A program made the translations under genes and the position numbers. Positions 8,207 through 16,112 of a DNA stretch of 52,886 bases are shown here, in pieces. Positions within the stretch are counted from its first letter, which is position 1, and each line of letters starts with the position of its first letter. A model generated the notes under the pieces. That model saw only the letters and a list, made by a program, of their open reading frames with translations, was not told the origin of the DNA and made no database searches. The DNA is from an uncultured Lachnospiraceae bacterium (GTDB lineage Bacteria > Bacillota > Clostridia > Lachnospirales > Lachnospiraceae): positions 1 to 52,886 of the forward strand of contig CAUEYX010000021.1 of assembly GCA_959022495.1 (NCBI GenBank), read 5' to 3'.

Positions 8207-8623
8207 TTATAAATTCCATTTCTTATCCTGGGCGAGCCTCAGCCTGTTCATCGCCCTGGCGAGGGAAGCCTGAGTATGATAGTACTCCTGGGTGCTCTGC
8301 TTCTGGCGGAGCTGTTCTTCCGCGCGCTCCCGCTGCTCCTGAGCGTGCCTGACATCGATGTCCTCCGGGCGTTCTGCCGTATCCACAATCAGAGTCACGC
8401 GGTTGTTGACGATCTCCGCAAATCCGCCGCCCAGTGCCACTTCCTGCCATCTGCCTTCTTCTGCTTCCAGCCGCCCGATTCCCACGGCAACGGCAATAAC
8501 CATATTTTCATGGTTTGGCAGAATGCCCTTTTCGCCGTCCGGTGCTGGGATGACCAGTTTCCGGCATCTTCCTTCATAGAACACCTTGTCGCTCGCTATG
8601 ATTTTCAGCCCGAATGTATCCAT
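8207..8623 (-). CDS. atpC: F1 ATP synthase epsilon subunit
   Basis: Forms part of the central stalk of F1 and inhibits ATP hydrolysis. The 138-residue length is normal. The N-terminal beta-sandwich carries PAPDGEKGILPNHENM, the family's G-x-x-G-I-L-P-x-H signature, and the C-terminal part (about 90-138) is a helical hairpin rich in Arg/Gln/Glu. It is the last gene of the operon. Its Shine-Dalgarno (GGAGG) lies inside the end of atpD, with the start 4 nt past the atpD stop. Confidence 0.95.
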   Translation of the reverse strand: MDTFGLKIIASDKVFYEGRCRKLVIPAPDGEKGILPNHENMVIAVAVGIGRLEAEEGRWQEVALGGGFAEIVNNRVTLIVDTAERPEDIDVRHAQEQRERAEEQLRQKQSTQEYYHTQASLARAMNRLRLAQDKKWNL

Positions 8624-8627
8624 ATCT

Positions 8628-10043
8628 CTATGCCTCCGCTTTTTGTGCCCCGGCTTTGGCGATCACATCATCAATGGTTCCCACATTGAAGAACGCGGAC
8701 TCGGGATACTCATCCATCTCGCCATTGATAATCATCCTAAATCCCCGGATCGTCTCTTTCAGGGGTACGTATTTCCCCGGGATTCCAGTAAAAGTCTCCG
8801 CCACGAAGAACGGCTGTGACAAGAACCGCTGAATCTTTCTCGCGCGCATGACCGTGGCTTTGTCCTCCTCGGAGAGTTCCTCCATGCCCAGGATGGCGAT
8901 GATATCCTGGAGTTCCTTATATTTCTGAAGGATAGCAGTTACCTGGTTTGCCACTTCATAATGCTCTTCTCCTACCACGTCCGCCTCAAGAATCCGTGAG
9001 CTGGACTCCAGCGGGTCCACCGCGGGATAAACGCCCTGCTCCACAATCTTCCTGGAGAGCACGGTCGTGGCGTCCAGGTGGGCGAATGTCGTTGCCGGCG
9101 CGGGGTCGGTCAGGTCATCCGCAGGCACGTAAACGGCCTGCACGGATGTGACGGAACCGTTCTTCGTGGACGCGATCCTCTCCTGAAGTTCTCCCATCTC
9201 CGTGGCAAGTGTCGGCTGGTATCCAACGGCGGACGGCATGCGTCCCAGGAGAGCGGACACTTCGGAGCCCGCCTGGGTGAAGCGGAAAATATTGTCGATG
9301 AAGAGAAGGACATTTCTGTGCTCCTCGTCGCGGAAGTATTCCGCCATGGTAAGCCCGGTCTCCGCGACGCGCATACGCGCTCCGGGCGGCTCATTCATCT
9401 GACCGAATACCAGGGCTGTCTTTTCAAGAACTCCGGATTCTTTCATCTCTGTCCAGAGGTCATTTCCCTCGCGGGAACGCTCTCCAACCCCTGTGAAGAT
9501 CGAGTAGCCGCCGTGCTCGGTGGCAATATTGCGGATCAGCTCCTGGATCAGCACGGTCTTGCCCACTCCCGCTCCGCCGAAGAGCCCGATCTTGCCGCCC
9601 TTCGCGTAAGGCGCGAGAAGGTCGATGACCTTGATCCCGGTCTCCAGGATCTCCACCACCGGGCTCTGATCCTCGAATGACGGCGGCTGTCTGTGGATCA
9701 CCCATTTCTCCCCATCATCGATGGATGCTCCGTCATCGATCGTCTCCCCGAGCACATTAAACAGCCTGCCCAGTGTCCGCTCCCCTACAGGCACCTGAAT
9801 TCCAGCTCCGGTGGCAGTGACTTCCATTCCCCTGTGAAGCCCCTCGCTGGCGGAGAGCATCAGACAGCGCACCTCATTGTTCCCGAGATGCTGGGCTGCC
9901 TCCATAATGCATTTCTTTCCGTTATTCTCGACGACCAGCGCGTCTTTGATAAAGGGAAGCTCGCCGTCTTCAAACACTACATCAACGACAGGTCCCATGA
10001 CCTGTATGATTCTTCCTCTATTCATAATCATAACTGTTCTCAC
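8628..10043 (-). CDS. atpD: F1 ATP synthase beta subunit (catalytic)
   Basis: Catalytic nucleotide-binding subunit of the F1 head. Walker A is GGAGVGKTVLIQELI, preceded by GLF. The catalytic Glu lies in GERSREGND and Walker B is VLLFIDNIFRF. The alpha/beta signature PAVDPLESSSR is also present. The start is uncertain: the furthest upstream is a GTG, followed by in-frame ATGs at 10031 and 10025, and family members usually begin just before the NRGRIIQVMGPVVD segment, favouring the ATGs. Upstream lies a 22-bp perfect hairpin that touches the ribosome-binding site. Confidence 0.97.
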   Translation of the reverse strand: MRTVMIMNRGRIIQVMGPVVDVVFEDGELPFIKDALVVENNGKKCIMEAAQHLGNNEVRCLMLSASEGLHRGMEVTATGAGIQVPVGERTLGRLFNVLGETIDDGASIDDGEKWVIHRQPPSFEDQSPVVEILETGIKVIDLLAPYAKGGKIGLFGGAGVGKTVLIQELIRNIATEHGGYSIFTGVGERSREGNDLWTEMKESGVLEKTALVFGQMNEPPGARMRVAETGLTMAEYFRDEEHRNVLLFIDNIFRFTQAGSEVSALLGRMPSAVGYQPTLATEMGELQERIASTKNGSVTSVQAVYVPADDLTDPAPATTFAHLDATTVLSRKIVEQGVYPAVDPLESSSRILEADVVGEEHYEVANQVTAILQKYKELQDIIAILGMEELSEEDKATVMRARKIQRFLSQPFFVAETFTGIPGKYVPLKETIRGFRMIINGEMDEYPESAFFNVGTIDDVIAKAGAQKAEA

Positions 10044-10048
10044 TTTCT

Positions 10049-10096
10049 CCGGAAAGGGGCCTGACCCCTCCCGAGAGGGGTCAGGCCCCTTTCCGG
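10049..10096. repeat. 22-bp perfect palindromic hairpin between atpG and atpD
   Basis: Positions 10049-10070 pair perfectly with 10075-10096 around a CCGA loop. The arms begin CCGGAAAGGGGCCTGACCCC. There is no T tract in either direction, so an intrinsic terminator is unlikely. On the mRNA the hairpin ends at the G residues that form the atpD Shine-Dalgarno. It could tune beta-subunit translation, act as an RNase processing site, or be an inserted palindromic repeat. Confidence 0.85.
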
Positions 10097-10117
10097 AATG
10101 TTTTCAGAATATTCCAA

Positions 10118-11002
10118 CTACTTCTGCTGTGCCCGCGCGCCGCTGCACACTTCTGTGATCTCCTGCGTGATGGCCGCCTGCCTTGCCCTGTTATAGACTA
10201 TGGACAGGTCATGGATCAGGCTCTGAGCGCTGTCTGTGGCGGATTTCATGGCCATCATGCGGGCATTGTGTTCGCTGGCATATGCTTCCACAAGACATCC
10301 GTAGATCATGCCGGCCACATAGTTCGGCACGATGCTGTCCATGACCACCTCAGCGGACGGATACAGCTCGATGGCTTCCCGGTACACATTGAGCGGCATC
10401 TTCATCTCATGAAATGAACTCCGCTCCAGGGGCAGGAGCTTTACCACCTCTGCCTCTGACTGAACAGAATTTTCCATGCGGGTGTACACAATATAGATCT
10501 CATCCAGCGCCCCGGTCCGAAACTGCTCCAGCAGAACCCCGGAAATATCCCTTGCCCGGTGCATCGTCGGCTTCTGGACCGTATACTGGAAGTTCGTGTC
10601 TATCTCCACACCTCGTTTTGCGAAATAATGCCGTCCCAGCTCTCCCACGACATACAGCTTATGCTGCCCGGGTTTTGCCAGGATCTCTTCTTCCAGCTTC
10701 ACCACATTGTGGTTATACGCTCCGGCCAGTCCTTTATCCGCGGTCACCACGATCGAACCGATCTTCCGGTCCGCATCTGCGATCTTCTCCCTTGCATCAA
10801 AGAAACAGTGTTCCAGCTCGGGAATATGCCTTAAAATTCTGGATATCTCCCCCTGGAGCGCATAGAAATACGGTTCGGTGTCCATCAGCTTTTTCTTTGC
10901 CTGCGTCATCTTAGAAGAGGAGATCATGTACATGGCATTTGTGATCTTCATGGTGTCCCTGACACTGTTGATGCGGCTCTGGATCTCTCTGATATTTGCC
11001 AT
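10118..11002 (-). CDS. atpG: F1 ATP synthase gamma subunit
   Basis: Rotary shaft of F1. The N-terminal helix (ANIREIQSRINSVRDTMKIT) and the C-terminal helix (SLIHDLSIVYNRARQAAITQ, then EITEVCSGA) form the family-typical coiled coil. The central Rossmann-like part carries VTADKGLAGAYNHNVVK. The 294-residue length is normal. The start lies 4 nt after the atpA stop. Confidence 0.96.
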   Translation of the reverse strand: MANIREIQSRINSVRDTMKITNAMYMISSSKMTQAKKKLMDTEPYFYALQGEISRILRHIPELEHCFFDAREKIADADRKIGSIVVTADKGLAGAYNHNVVKLEEEILAKPGQHKLYVVGELGRHYFAKRGVEIDTNFQYTVQKPTMHRARDISGVLLEQFRTGALDEIYIVYTRMENSVQSEAEVVKLLPLERSSFHEMKMPLNVYREAIELYPSAEVVMDSIVPNYVAGMIYGCLVEAYASEHNARMMAMKSATDSAQSLIHDLSIVYNRARQAAITQEITEVCSGARAQQK

Positions 11003-11006
11003 ATTA

Positions 11007-12512
11007 TCACCTGCTCTTCTTGAATTCCTCCGCTGTCTTCACGATCTTCTTGATCAGCTCCTCTGACAGCGCTTTTTTCTCCTCAATCTCCCGTCCGATC
11101 TCCGGATGCGCGGACTCAAAATACATCAGCATGTCCGCCTGGAATTGTTTGATCTGCTTTTTCTCAATCCCCAGCATCACTTTATTTACGGCCACGCACA
11201 GCGTAATTACTTTCTCATGCAGAGAGAGCGGATGATAGAGGGGCTGTTTTAACAGCTCCATAAGCCCGCTTCCATACTCCAGCTGCTCCTTTGTGGCAGC
11301 GTCCAGGTCCGAACTGAACTGGGTAAACACTTCCATCTCCCGGTACTGCGCCAGGTCGATGCGGATACTCCCCGACGCTTTTTTCATTGCCTTTGTCTGC
11401 GCCGCGCCGCCCACACGGGAAACAGAGAGTCCCACATTCACCGCCGGCCTCATGCCCGACGCGAAAAGGCCGCTCTCCAGAAAGATCTGCCCGTCCGTGA
11501 TGGAGATCACGTTCGTCGGAATATACGCGGACACATCCCCTGCCTGCGTCTCAATGATCGGCAGCGCGGTGATGGAACCACCGCCCAGCGCATCACTTAA
11601 GCGGCTTGATCTCTCCAGCAGCCTTGAATGCAGGTAGAACACATCCCCCGGATACGCCTCACGCCCCGGTGAACGTCCCAGCAGAAGGGACAGCGCCCGG
11701 TATGCCACCGCGTGCTTGGACAGATCATCATACACAATCAGCACGTCCTTTCCCTGGTACATAAAATGCTCTGCCATGGCGGTCGCCGCATAGGGCGCTA
11801 TATACTGAAGGGGCGCACAGTCGCTTGCCGTCGATGAAACCACAATTGTGTAATCCATGGCACCATGTGTCTTCAGTGTATTCACAACCTTTGCCACGGT
11901 TGACGCTTTCTGGCCGATGGCAGCATAGACGCAGATCACATCTTTGCCCTTCTGGTTTAAAATTGTGTCCACGGCAATGGATGTCTTGCCGGTCTGGCGG
12001 TCTCCGATAATCAGCTCACGCTGGCCGCGTCCGATGGGAAACATGGCGTCAATGGAAAGTATCCCGGTCTCCAGAGGCTCGCTGACAGACTTCCGGTCGA
12101 TGATCCCCGGAGCCTCTCTCTCAATAGGCCGGTAATCGTCAGCCTGGATCTCTCCCCTGCCGTCAACCGCCTCGCCCAGCGCATTCACCACGCGTCCGAT
12201 GTAGCGATCCCCCACCGGCACGCCTGCCATTTTTCCGGTGCGTGACACCTTCGTTCCCTCCCGGATCTCCGTGTCACTGCCAAACAGAATGCATCCGATT
12301 TCATCCCTTCGGATATCCTGCACCATTCCTTTCAGCCCGGTCTCAAAAGTAACGATCTCGCCATACATCGCACGGTCTATCCCATAGATCCTGGCAATTC
12401 CGTCCCCCACCGCAATGACAGTCCCGACTTCACTGTCTCTGCTCATTTCATCAAAATTCTCTATTTCTTCTCTTAAAACAGAGATAATCTCATCTGAATT
12501 GATTGAACCCAC
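11007..12512 (-). CDS. atpA: F1 ATP synthase alpha subunit
   Basis: Non-catalytic nucleotide-binding subunit of F1. It has Walker A GDRQTGKTSIAVDTIL, VIVYDDLSKHAVAYR, and the signature PAVNVGLSVSRVGGAAQ. Two GTG codons could start translation. The one at 12512 is chosen because GGGAGG sits 8 nt upstream, overlapping the atpH stop; the earlier GTG at 12521 would lie inside that ribosome-binding site. The resulting protein of about 501 residues is normal in length. Confidence 0.96.
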   Translation of the reverse strand: MGSINSDEIISVLREEIENFDEMSRDSEVGTVIAVGDGIARIYGIDRAMYGEIVTFETGLKGMVQDIRRDEIGCILFGSDTEIREGTKVSRTGKMAGVPVGDRYIGRVVNALGEAVDGRGEIQADDYRPIEREAPGIIDRKSVSEPLETGILSIDAMFPIGRGQRELIIGDRQTGKTSIAVDTILNQKGKDVICVYAAIGQKASTVAKVVNTLKTHGAMDYTIVVSSTASDCAPLQYIAPYAATAMAEHFMYQGKDVLIVYDDLSKHAVAYRALSLLLGRSPGREAYPGDVFYLHSRLLERSSRLSDALGGGSITALPIIETQAGDVSAYIPTNVISITDGQIFLESGLFASGMRPAVNVGLSVSRVGGAAQTKAMKKASGSIRIDLAQYREMEVFTQFSSDLDAATKEQLEYGSGLMELLKQPLYHPLSLHEKVITLCVAVNKVMLGIEKKQIKQFQADMLMYFESAHPEIGREIEEKKALSEELIKKIVKTAEEFKKSR

Positions 12513-12517
12513 CTTGT

Positions 12518-13045
12518 TCACCTCCCGGTTAATGAAGCGTACAGCCTGTCCATACGCCCTTTCATGCTCCAGTCATACTCGTCGCATCCCACGCGCAGAA
12601 GAAAGCCGCCGATCAGGGATTCGTCGCGGCGCACCTTCATCCTCACTTCCTCAGCCCCGTACTTTCGGCCAAGAAATGCCTTGATTCCTTCTTCCTGTTC
12701 CGGACCCGGGGGCGTCACACAGTAAAGTACCGCGTTCAGGACGCCTGCCTGTTCTTCCCGGCACCGGTCATACACGGCCATAATCTCATGGAGCAGGCCC
12801 ATTCGCTGATATCTGCATACGGTTTTTAAGAAATTCCTTATCTCCACAGGGAATACTTTATCAATCACGCCGTATTTCTTCTTCAGCGGAAGCACCGGAT
12901 TCCTAAATATGTCTGTCAGCCGGGGCACTTCCCGCAGGATTTCCCGCGTCTTCTCGACCGCCTCATCTGAAATGCCCAGACCGAAGAGCACCCTGCCGTA
13001 CGAAACCGCCGGTAAAGAACAGTGTATCTCATGATCTGTTGTCAT
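12518..13045 (-). CDS. atpH: F1Fo ATP synthase delta subunit (OSCP)
   Basis: Joins the peripheral stalk to the top of F1. This weakly conserved protein is recognised by length (about 175 residues), operon position between atpF and atpA, the N-terminal helical pattern SYGRVLFGLGISDEAVEKTR, and the C-terminal beta region ending RRDESLIGGFLLRVGCDEYD, matching the family's D-x-S-L-I-G-G motif. The ATG at 13045 is preferred because GAGGG lies 8 nt upstream, while an in-frame ATG at 13060 has none. It overlaps the atpF end by about 17 bp. Confidence 0.93.
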   Translation of the reverse strand: MTTDHEIHCSLPAVSYGRVLFGLGISDEAVEKTREILREVPRLTDIFRNPVLPLKKKYGVIDKVFPVEIRNFLKTVCRYQRMGLLHEIMAVYDRCREEQAGVLNAVLYCVTPPGPEQEEGIKAFLGRKYGAEEVRMKVRRDESLIGGFLLRVGCDEYDWSMKGRMDRLYASLTGR

Positions 13046-13529
13046 CGTTATCACCCTCATCCGTCTCTTTCGCGGCTTCTTTTAAAAATTGTTCATACAG
13101 CTGTGCGTCTCCCTGTGCTCCGGTCTGCTTTCCCATAATCTTCTCAGCAGAGACCGCGGCCAGCCCCGCGATTTCCGACTGAAGTTCCTTCATCGTCTTT
13201 TCGCGTTCCGCGCGAACCGTCTCCTTCGCTGACTCGATAATGCTTCCCGCCTTCTCTCCGGCTTCACTGACGATCCTGTCATACTCAGCCTTCGCGGATC
13301 TGCGGGCATGCTCTACAATCCGCACGGATTCCTGCTTCGCCCCGCTTAATGCCGCCTCGTACTCCTGTTTCATCTTCAGCGCGTCATTCTGCATATCCCG
13401 CGCATTCTGAAACCCTTCCTCAACCATCTTCCTTCTCTTCTCCATGACCTGAGTCACGGGACGGATCAGAAAATGTCTCAGCAGAAGATAAAGGACAATA
13501 AGGTTTATCATATTATAGACAAGGTTCAT
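13029..13529 (-). CDS. atpF: Fo ATP synthase b subunit
   Basis: Peripheral stalk component. One N-terminal membrane helix (MNLVYNMINLIVLYLLLRHF) is followed by RPVTQVMEKRR and a long charged helix rich in Ala, Glu and Lys (about residues 35-150) that dimerises. The ATG at 13529 is preferred over an in-frame GTG at 13544 because AAAAGGTGA precedes it and the membrane helix then begins directly. Length is about 166 residues. Confidence 0.94.
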   Translation of the reverse strand: MNLVYNMINLIVLYLLLRHFLIRPVTQVMEKRRKMVEEGFQNARDMQNDALKMKQEYEAALSGAKQESVRIVEHARRSAKAEYDRIVSEAGEKAGSIIESAKETVRAEREKTMKELQSEIAGLAAVSAEKIMGKQTGAQGDAQLYEQFLKEAAKETDEGDNDDNRS

Positions 13530-13622
13530 GTTTATCTGTATCACCTTTTCAACCCGCCTTTCTTTTGATCCTTCCCAGTCTGCCAGCCTTATGGCTGAAA
13601 TCCCGGGAGTGTCCTCTGATTC

Positions 13623-13847
13623 TTATTTAAGAAAGAAAATAATCATGATACCGATAATGAAGCCATAGATAGCCGTTGCTTCCGCCAGCGCGCATCCGAG
13701 AATCAAGTTCTTGCTGATCTTTCCCTCGGCCTCCGGCTGCCTGGCAATTGCCTCTGCCGCTTTTCCTGTCGCAATTCCGATTCCAACGCCTGCTCCAATA
13801 CCTGTTAAAACAGCGATTCCCGCTCCGATAGCGATAATTGTTCCCAT
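13623..13847 (-). CDS. atpE: Fo ATP synthase c subunit (predicted proton type)
   Basis: A 74-residue hairpin of two membrane helices that forms the rotor ring. The loop has the conserved ARQPEAEGKI. The ion-binding Glu is in helix 2 (CALAEATAIYGF). Sodium-dependent rings such as that of Ilyobacter have a Gln in helix 1 within GVGQGYAAGKA; here the equivalent stretch reads GVGIGIATGKA, so that sodium ligand is missing and proton coupling is inferred. The T two residues after the Glu resembles the E-S-T of sodium types, so some doubt remains. Confidence 0.96.
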   Translation of the reverse strand: MGTIIAIGAGIAVLTGIGAGVGIGIATGKAAEAIARQPEAEGKISKNLILGCALAEATAIYGFIIGIMIIFFLK

Positions 13848-13953
13848 AATCTTAATCTCCTTTTTCTTTTATGAATTCCATCTTTTTAATTCCAGATCTT
13901 CAATGATCTCTTGTCCCTTTTGCGGTCTGTCTATGTATTCGGAAGGAAAGGCC

Positions 13954-14610
13954 CTACTCCATCTCCTCCGTCATGAAGAGCGCTGTCAGGAATACAAACA
14001 CATATGCCTGAAGCAGCCCGTCGAAGAGGTCGAAATAAAAGCTCACCGGGATCGGCACGATCAGCGGCACAAAATATTTCAAGAGCTCCAGCACGACAAA
14101 TCCGGCCAGCATATTGCCGAAAAGACGCATGCAGAGCGACAGCGGCCTGATCACAACCTCCAGCGCCATGATCGGCGCCACAACAGGCACCGGCTGCCCG
14201 AAATGCTTGATCCAATGTTTGACCCCATTCTTCCGGATACCTGAATATTCAATCACGAACATACTCATAATCGCGAGCGCCGCAGTCACATTCAGGTCTT
14301 TTGTGGGCGGCTTGAACCCGAACAACGCAATCGTGTTCGCCACGCCCAGATAAAGCAGGACTGTGATTAAATAGGGAATATATCCCCGGTTTTCCTTTCC
14401 GATGACACCCTCAAAGAAGTCCTGAGCCCAGCTGACCGCCGCTTCCAGCGCAAGCTGTACCTTCCCCGGATTTTCCACCCGCAGGTTCCTTGTCAGGATA
14501 ATGGACAGCACGACAAGCACTGCCATGATGATCCAGGTGACAACAACGGACTCGGAGATCCCGCCCAGGACCGGAAGGGTAAAGACTGTTTCACAGTTCA
14601 GCTCTTCCAT
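13954..14610 (-). CDS. atpB: Fo ATP synthase a subunit
   Basis: Stator channel subunit with five to six membrane helices. The essential Arg lies in RPLSLCMRLFGNMLAGF. The reading frame stays open far upstream (to 14853), but the predicted promoter overlaps that region, so the long form is not credible. The annotated ATG opens MEELNCETVF but has no nearby ribosome site. A strong AAAAGGAGGG (14641-14650) instead sits 6 nt before an ACG at 14634 that would give the N-terminus (M)GNLTESLMEELN. A non-ATG start, or a base error, is therefore possible. First gene of the operon; no atpI is seen. Confidence 0.93.
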   Translation of the reverse strand: MEELNCETVFTLPVLGGISESVVVTWIIMAVLVVLSIILTRNLRVENPGKVQLALEAAVSWAQDFFEGVIGKENRGYIPYLITVLLYLGVANTIALFGFKPPTKDLNVTAALAIMSMFVIEYSGIRKNGVKHWIKHFGQPVPVVAPIMALEVVIRPLSLCMRLFGNMLAGFVVLELLKYFVPLIVPIPVSFYFDLFDGLLQAYVFVFLTALFMTEEME

Positions 14611-14852
14611 CAACGATTCTGTCAGATTTCCCGTATTGCTCCCTCCTTTTTCTTCTCGTTTTCTGTTGTAGAAATGACTCCTGCCGGAGCATCGCGCCCT
14701 GCAGCGGGGATTTTTTGCACAAAAAAAGGAGCTGTTCCCCTTTGACCCCTTGAATCTTTTCCCAGCTTTTCCGGCAGATTTCATGCCTCCAATTTGTGAA
14801 ATCAGCTGCTTCTTCTTATATATAATTCTTCCCGCCTTCAAAAGCTGTAACA

Positions 14853-14881
14853 ATATTACGCCCGGTCAATTTTTTTGTCAA
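14853..14881 (-). promoter_or_regulatory. Predicted sigma-A promoter of the atp operon
   Basis: On the minus strand a consensus TTGACA (14876-14881) is followed by a 17-nt spacer and TAATAT (14853-14858). Transcription would start near 14846, leaving a leader of about 210-240 nt before atpB. That leader includes runs of G and T (about 14700-14750) with no clear alternative-terminator pair. Confidence 0.65.
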
Positions 14882-15149
14882 TATTCCTCATCTCTTGCAT
14901 CCATTTCCCGGTGACCGCTGCTTTTTATTTCATTTTGCCCTTTTTCCGCCTTTGTACGAGTCGATTTTTTATTCATTATTTATCGACTTTTTTCAGAAAT
15001 TGTGAACAATTTGTGTTCATTATAATTTTTTCACAATAAATCTCTTTCGAATTTACCAAAACTTTGTTAAATAAGTACATATCAATGTCTATTTTTTAAC
15101 AATCCTTAGTCAAAAGAAAAGAATGACGTATAATATAAAATGGTTTTGA
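14882..15149. promoter_or_regulatory. AT-rich intergenic region with dyads upstream of the atp operon
   Basis: About 270 bp without a gene. It contains AGTCGAT...ATCGACT (about 14959-14988) followed by T6 on the plus strand. It also holds a cluster at 15000-15036 with TGAACA-N5-TGTTCA nested inside a wider TTGTGAA...TTCACAA pair. TTGTGAA/TTCACAA half-sites resemble those of the redox repressor Rex, but the spacing is far longer than a single Rex site. Regulator identity is unproven. Confidence 0.4.
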
Positions 15150-15226
15150 GGTATAATAGCCGCATAAATGCGGCTCAGACCGACCCCGTCGGTCCGCCCT
15201 GCTGCGCAGGGATTATACCGGCGTCC
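15150..15226 (+). repeat. 77-bp cloverleaf-like palindromic element, copy 1
   Basis: An outer stem GGTATAAT/ATTATACC encloses three perfect hairpins in series: AGCCGCA-TAAA-TGCGGCT, GACCGAC-CCC-GTCGGTC, and CCCTGC-TGC-GCAGGG, ending GGCGTCC. The three-hairpin plus closing-stem layout gives a four-way junction. It lacks the tRNA T-loop consensus and a plausible anticodon arm. About 127 bp separate the starts of the two copies. The strand assignment is arbitrary. Confidence 0.85.
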
Positions 15227-15227
15227 C

Positions 15228-15276
15228 ACTACTTGGCAAGGAAATGCCCTCCGGGCGCTTCCTTTCCTGCGCTTGT
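15228..15276. repeat. Imperfect hairpin between the two cloverleaf copies
   Basis: AAGGAAATGCCC pairs with GGGCGCTTCCTT around TCC, with one mismatch and one wobble. It lies between the two 77-bp elements and may belong to the same composite element. Confidence 0.5.
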
Positions 15277-15353
15277 GGTATAATAGCCGCATAAATGCGG
15301 CTCAGACCGACCCTGTCGGTCTGCCCTGCTGCGCAGGGATTATACCGGCGTCC
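15277..15353 (+). repeat. 77-bp cloverleaf-like palindromic element, copy 2
   Basis: Nearly identical to copy 1, with the same outer stem and three hairpins. The two differences I see are a loop change (CCC to CCT) in the second hairpin and a C-to-T change just after it, which extends that stem by one pair (AGACCGAC/GTCGGTCT). All stems are preserved, which suggests structure is selected. It ends about 36 bp before the start of the YwaF-like gene. Confidence 0.85.
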
Positions 15354-15389
15354 TGCTGCTTATTGAAAAATGCCGGGGAGGTGTGAGAA

Positions 15390-16112
15390 ATGGCAAAGAG
15401 GTCTGCCTTTATTGAAACGTATTTTCCTCAAATATCAGACCGGATCTTTTTTCTGTGCGGTGTTCTCATGCTGTGCAGTGAAATCTGGAAACAGCTCGTG
15501 CTTACATTCAGCCTCGGGCACGGCACATACAACTGGTGGTACTTTCCCTTTCAGCTGTGCAGCATCCCCATGTATCTGCTGCTCGTCTACCCCTGGATAC
15601 GAAAAGAAGGCGCGCGCAGAATGCTGCTCGCCTTCCTGATGACCTACTGCCCGCTGGGCGGAATCGCTGTGTTCGCGGACACGAGCGGGCTTCAGTATCC
15701 GCTTCCCGCTCTAACCGTCCATTCCTGGACCTGGCACATCCTGCTGATCCTGGTGGGGATCAGCGCCGGCGCCGTCTACTTCGGGAGGCTGCGCTCCAGC
15801 GCGAAAGAAATTCTTTTTTCCCGCGCGCTCTCCGAAGCGCTCCCGCTGCGCCCTTTCTTCCACGCCACAGTGCTCTACCTGTCCTGCTGCCTTATCGCGG
15901 AACTATTCAACCTGACATTTGACAGATTCGGCCTAATAAATATGTTTTATATCAATCCACACCTAAAGATGCAGCAGGTGATCTTCCGTGACCTGGTCCC
16001 GCTTATCGGCAATCCGGGGGCAATCCTTGTCTATATCGCCGCCGCGGTGTCCGGAGCCTTTTTATTCTTCCTGATCTGGAACCTCATCTTCCGGCTCCTG
16101 ATCCGCAGATAA
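15390..16112 (+). CDS. YwaF/TMEM164-like integral membrane protein (TIGR02206-like)
   Basis: A 240-residue polytopic membrane protein with about six hydrophobic helices. The stretch YNWWYFPFQLCSIPMYLLLV (about residues 47-66) matches the W-x-x-P-x-Q-L-C region of the YwaF family, whose function in bacteria is not established. GGGGAGG lies 8 nt upstream of the ATG. Its 3' end overlaps the oppositely oriented YjdF-like gene by 51 bp. The cloverleaf repeats form its immediate upstream region, so its promoter is probably within or near them. Confidence 0.8.
   Translation: MAKRSAFIETYFPQISDRIFFLCGVLMLCSEIWKQLVLTFSLGHGTYNWWYFPFQLCSIPMYLLLVYPWIRKEGARRMLLAFLMTYCPLGGIAVFADTSGLQYPLPALTVHSWTWHILLILVGISAGAVYFGRLRSSAKEILFSRALSEALPLRPFFHATVLYLSCCLIAELFNLTFDRFGLINMFYINPHLKMQQVIFRDLVPLIGNPGAILVYIAAAVSGAFLFFLIWNLIFRLLIRR

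Noticed and set aside
14611..14853. N-terminal extension of AtpB by 81 codons
   Set aside because: The frame is open, but it contains no recognisable AtpB sequence and begins inside the predicted promoter; a good ribosome site lies much nearer to the conserved part.
15150..15353. tRNA genes, because of the cloverleaf fold
   Set aside because: There is no T-loop GGTTCGA-type consensus, no seven-base anticodon loop and no acceptor-stem length match; the loops are only 3-4 nt.
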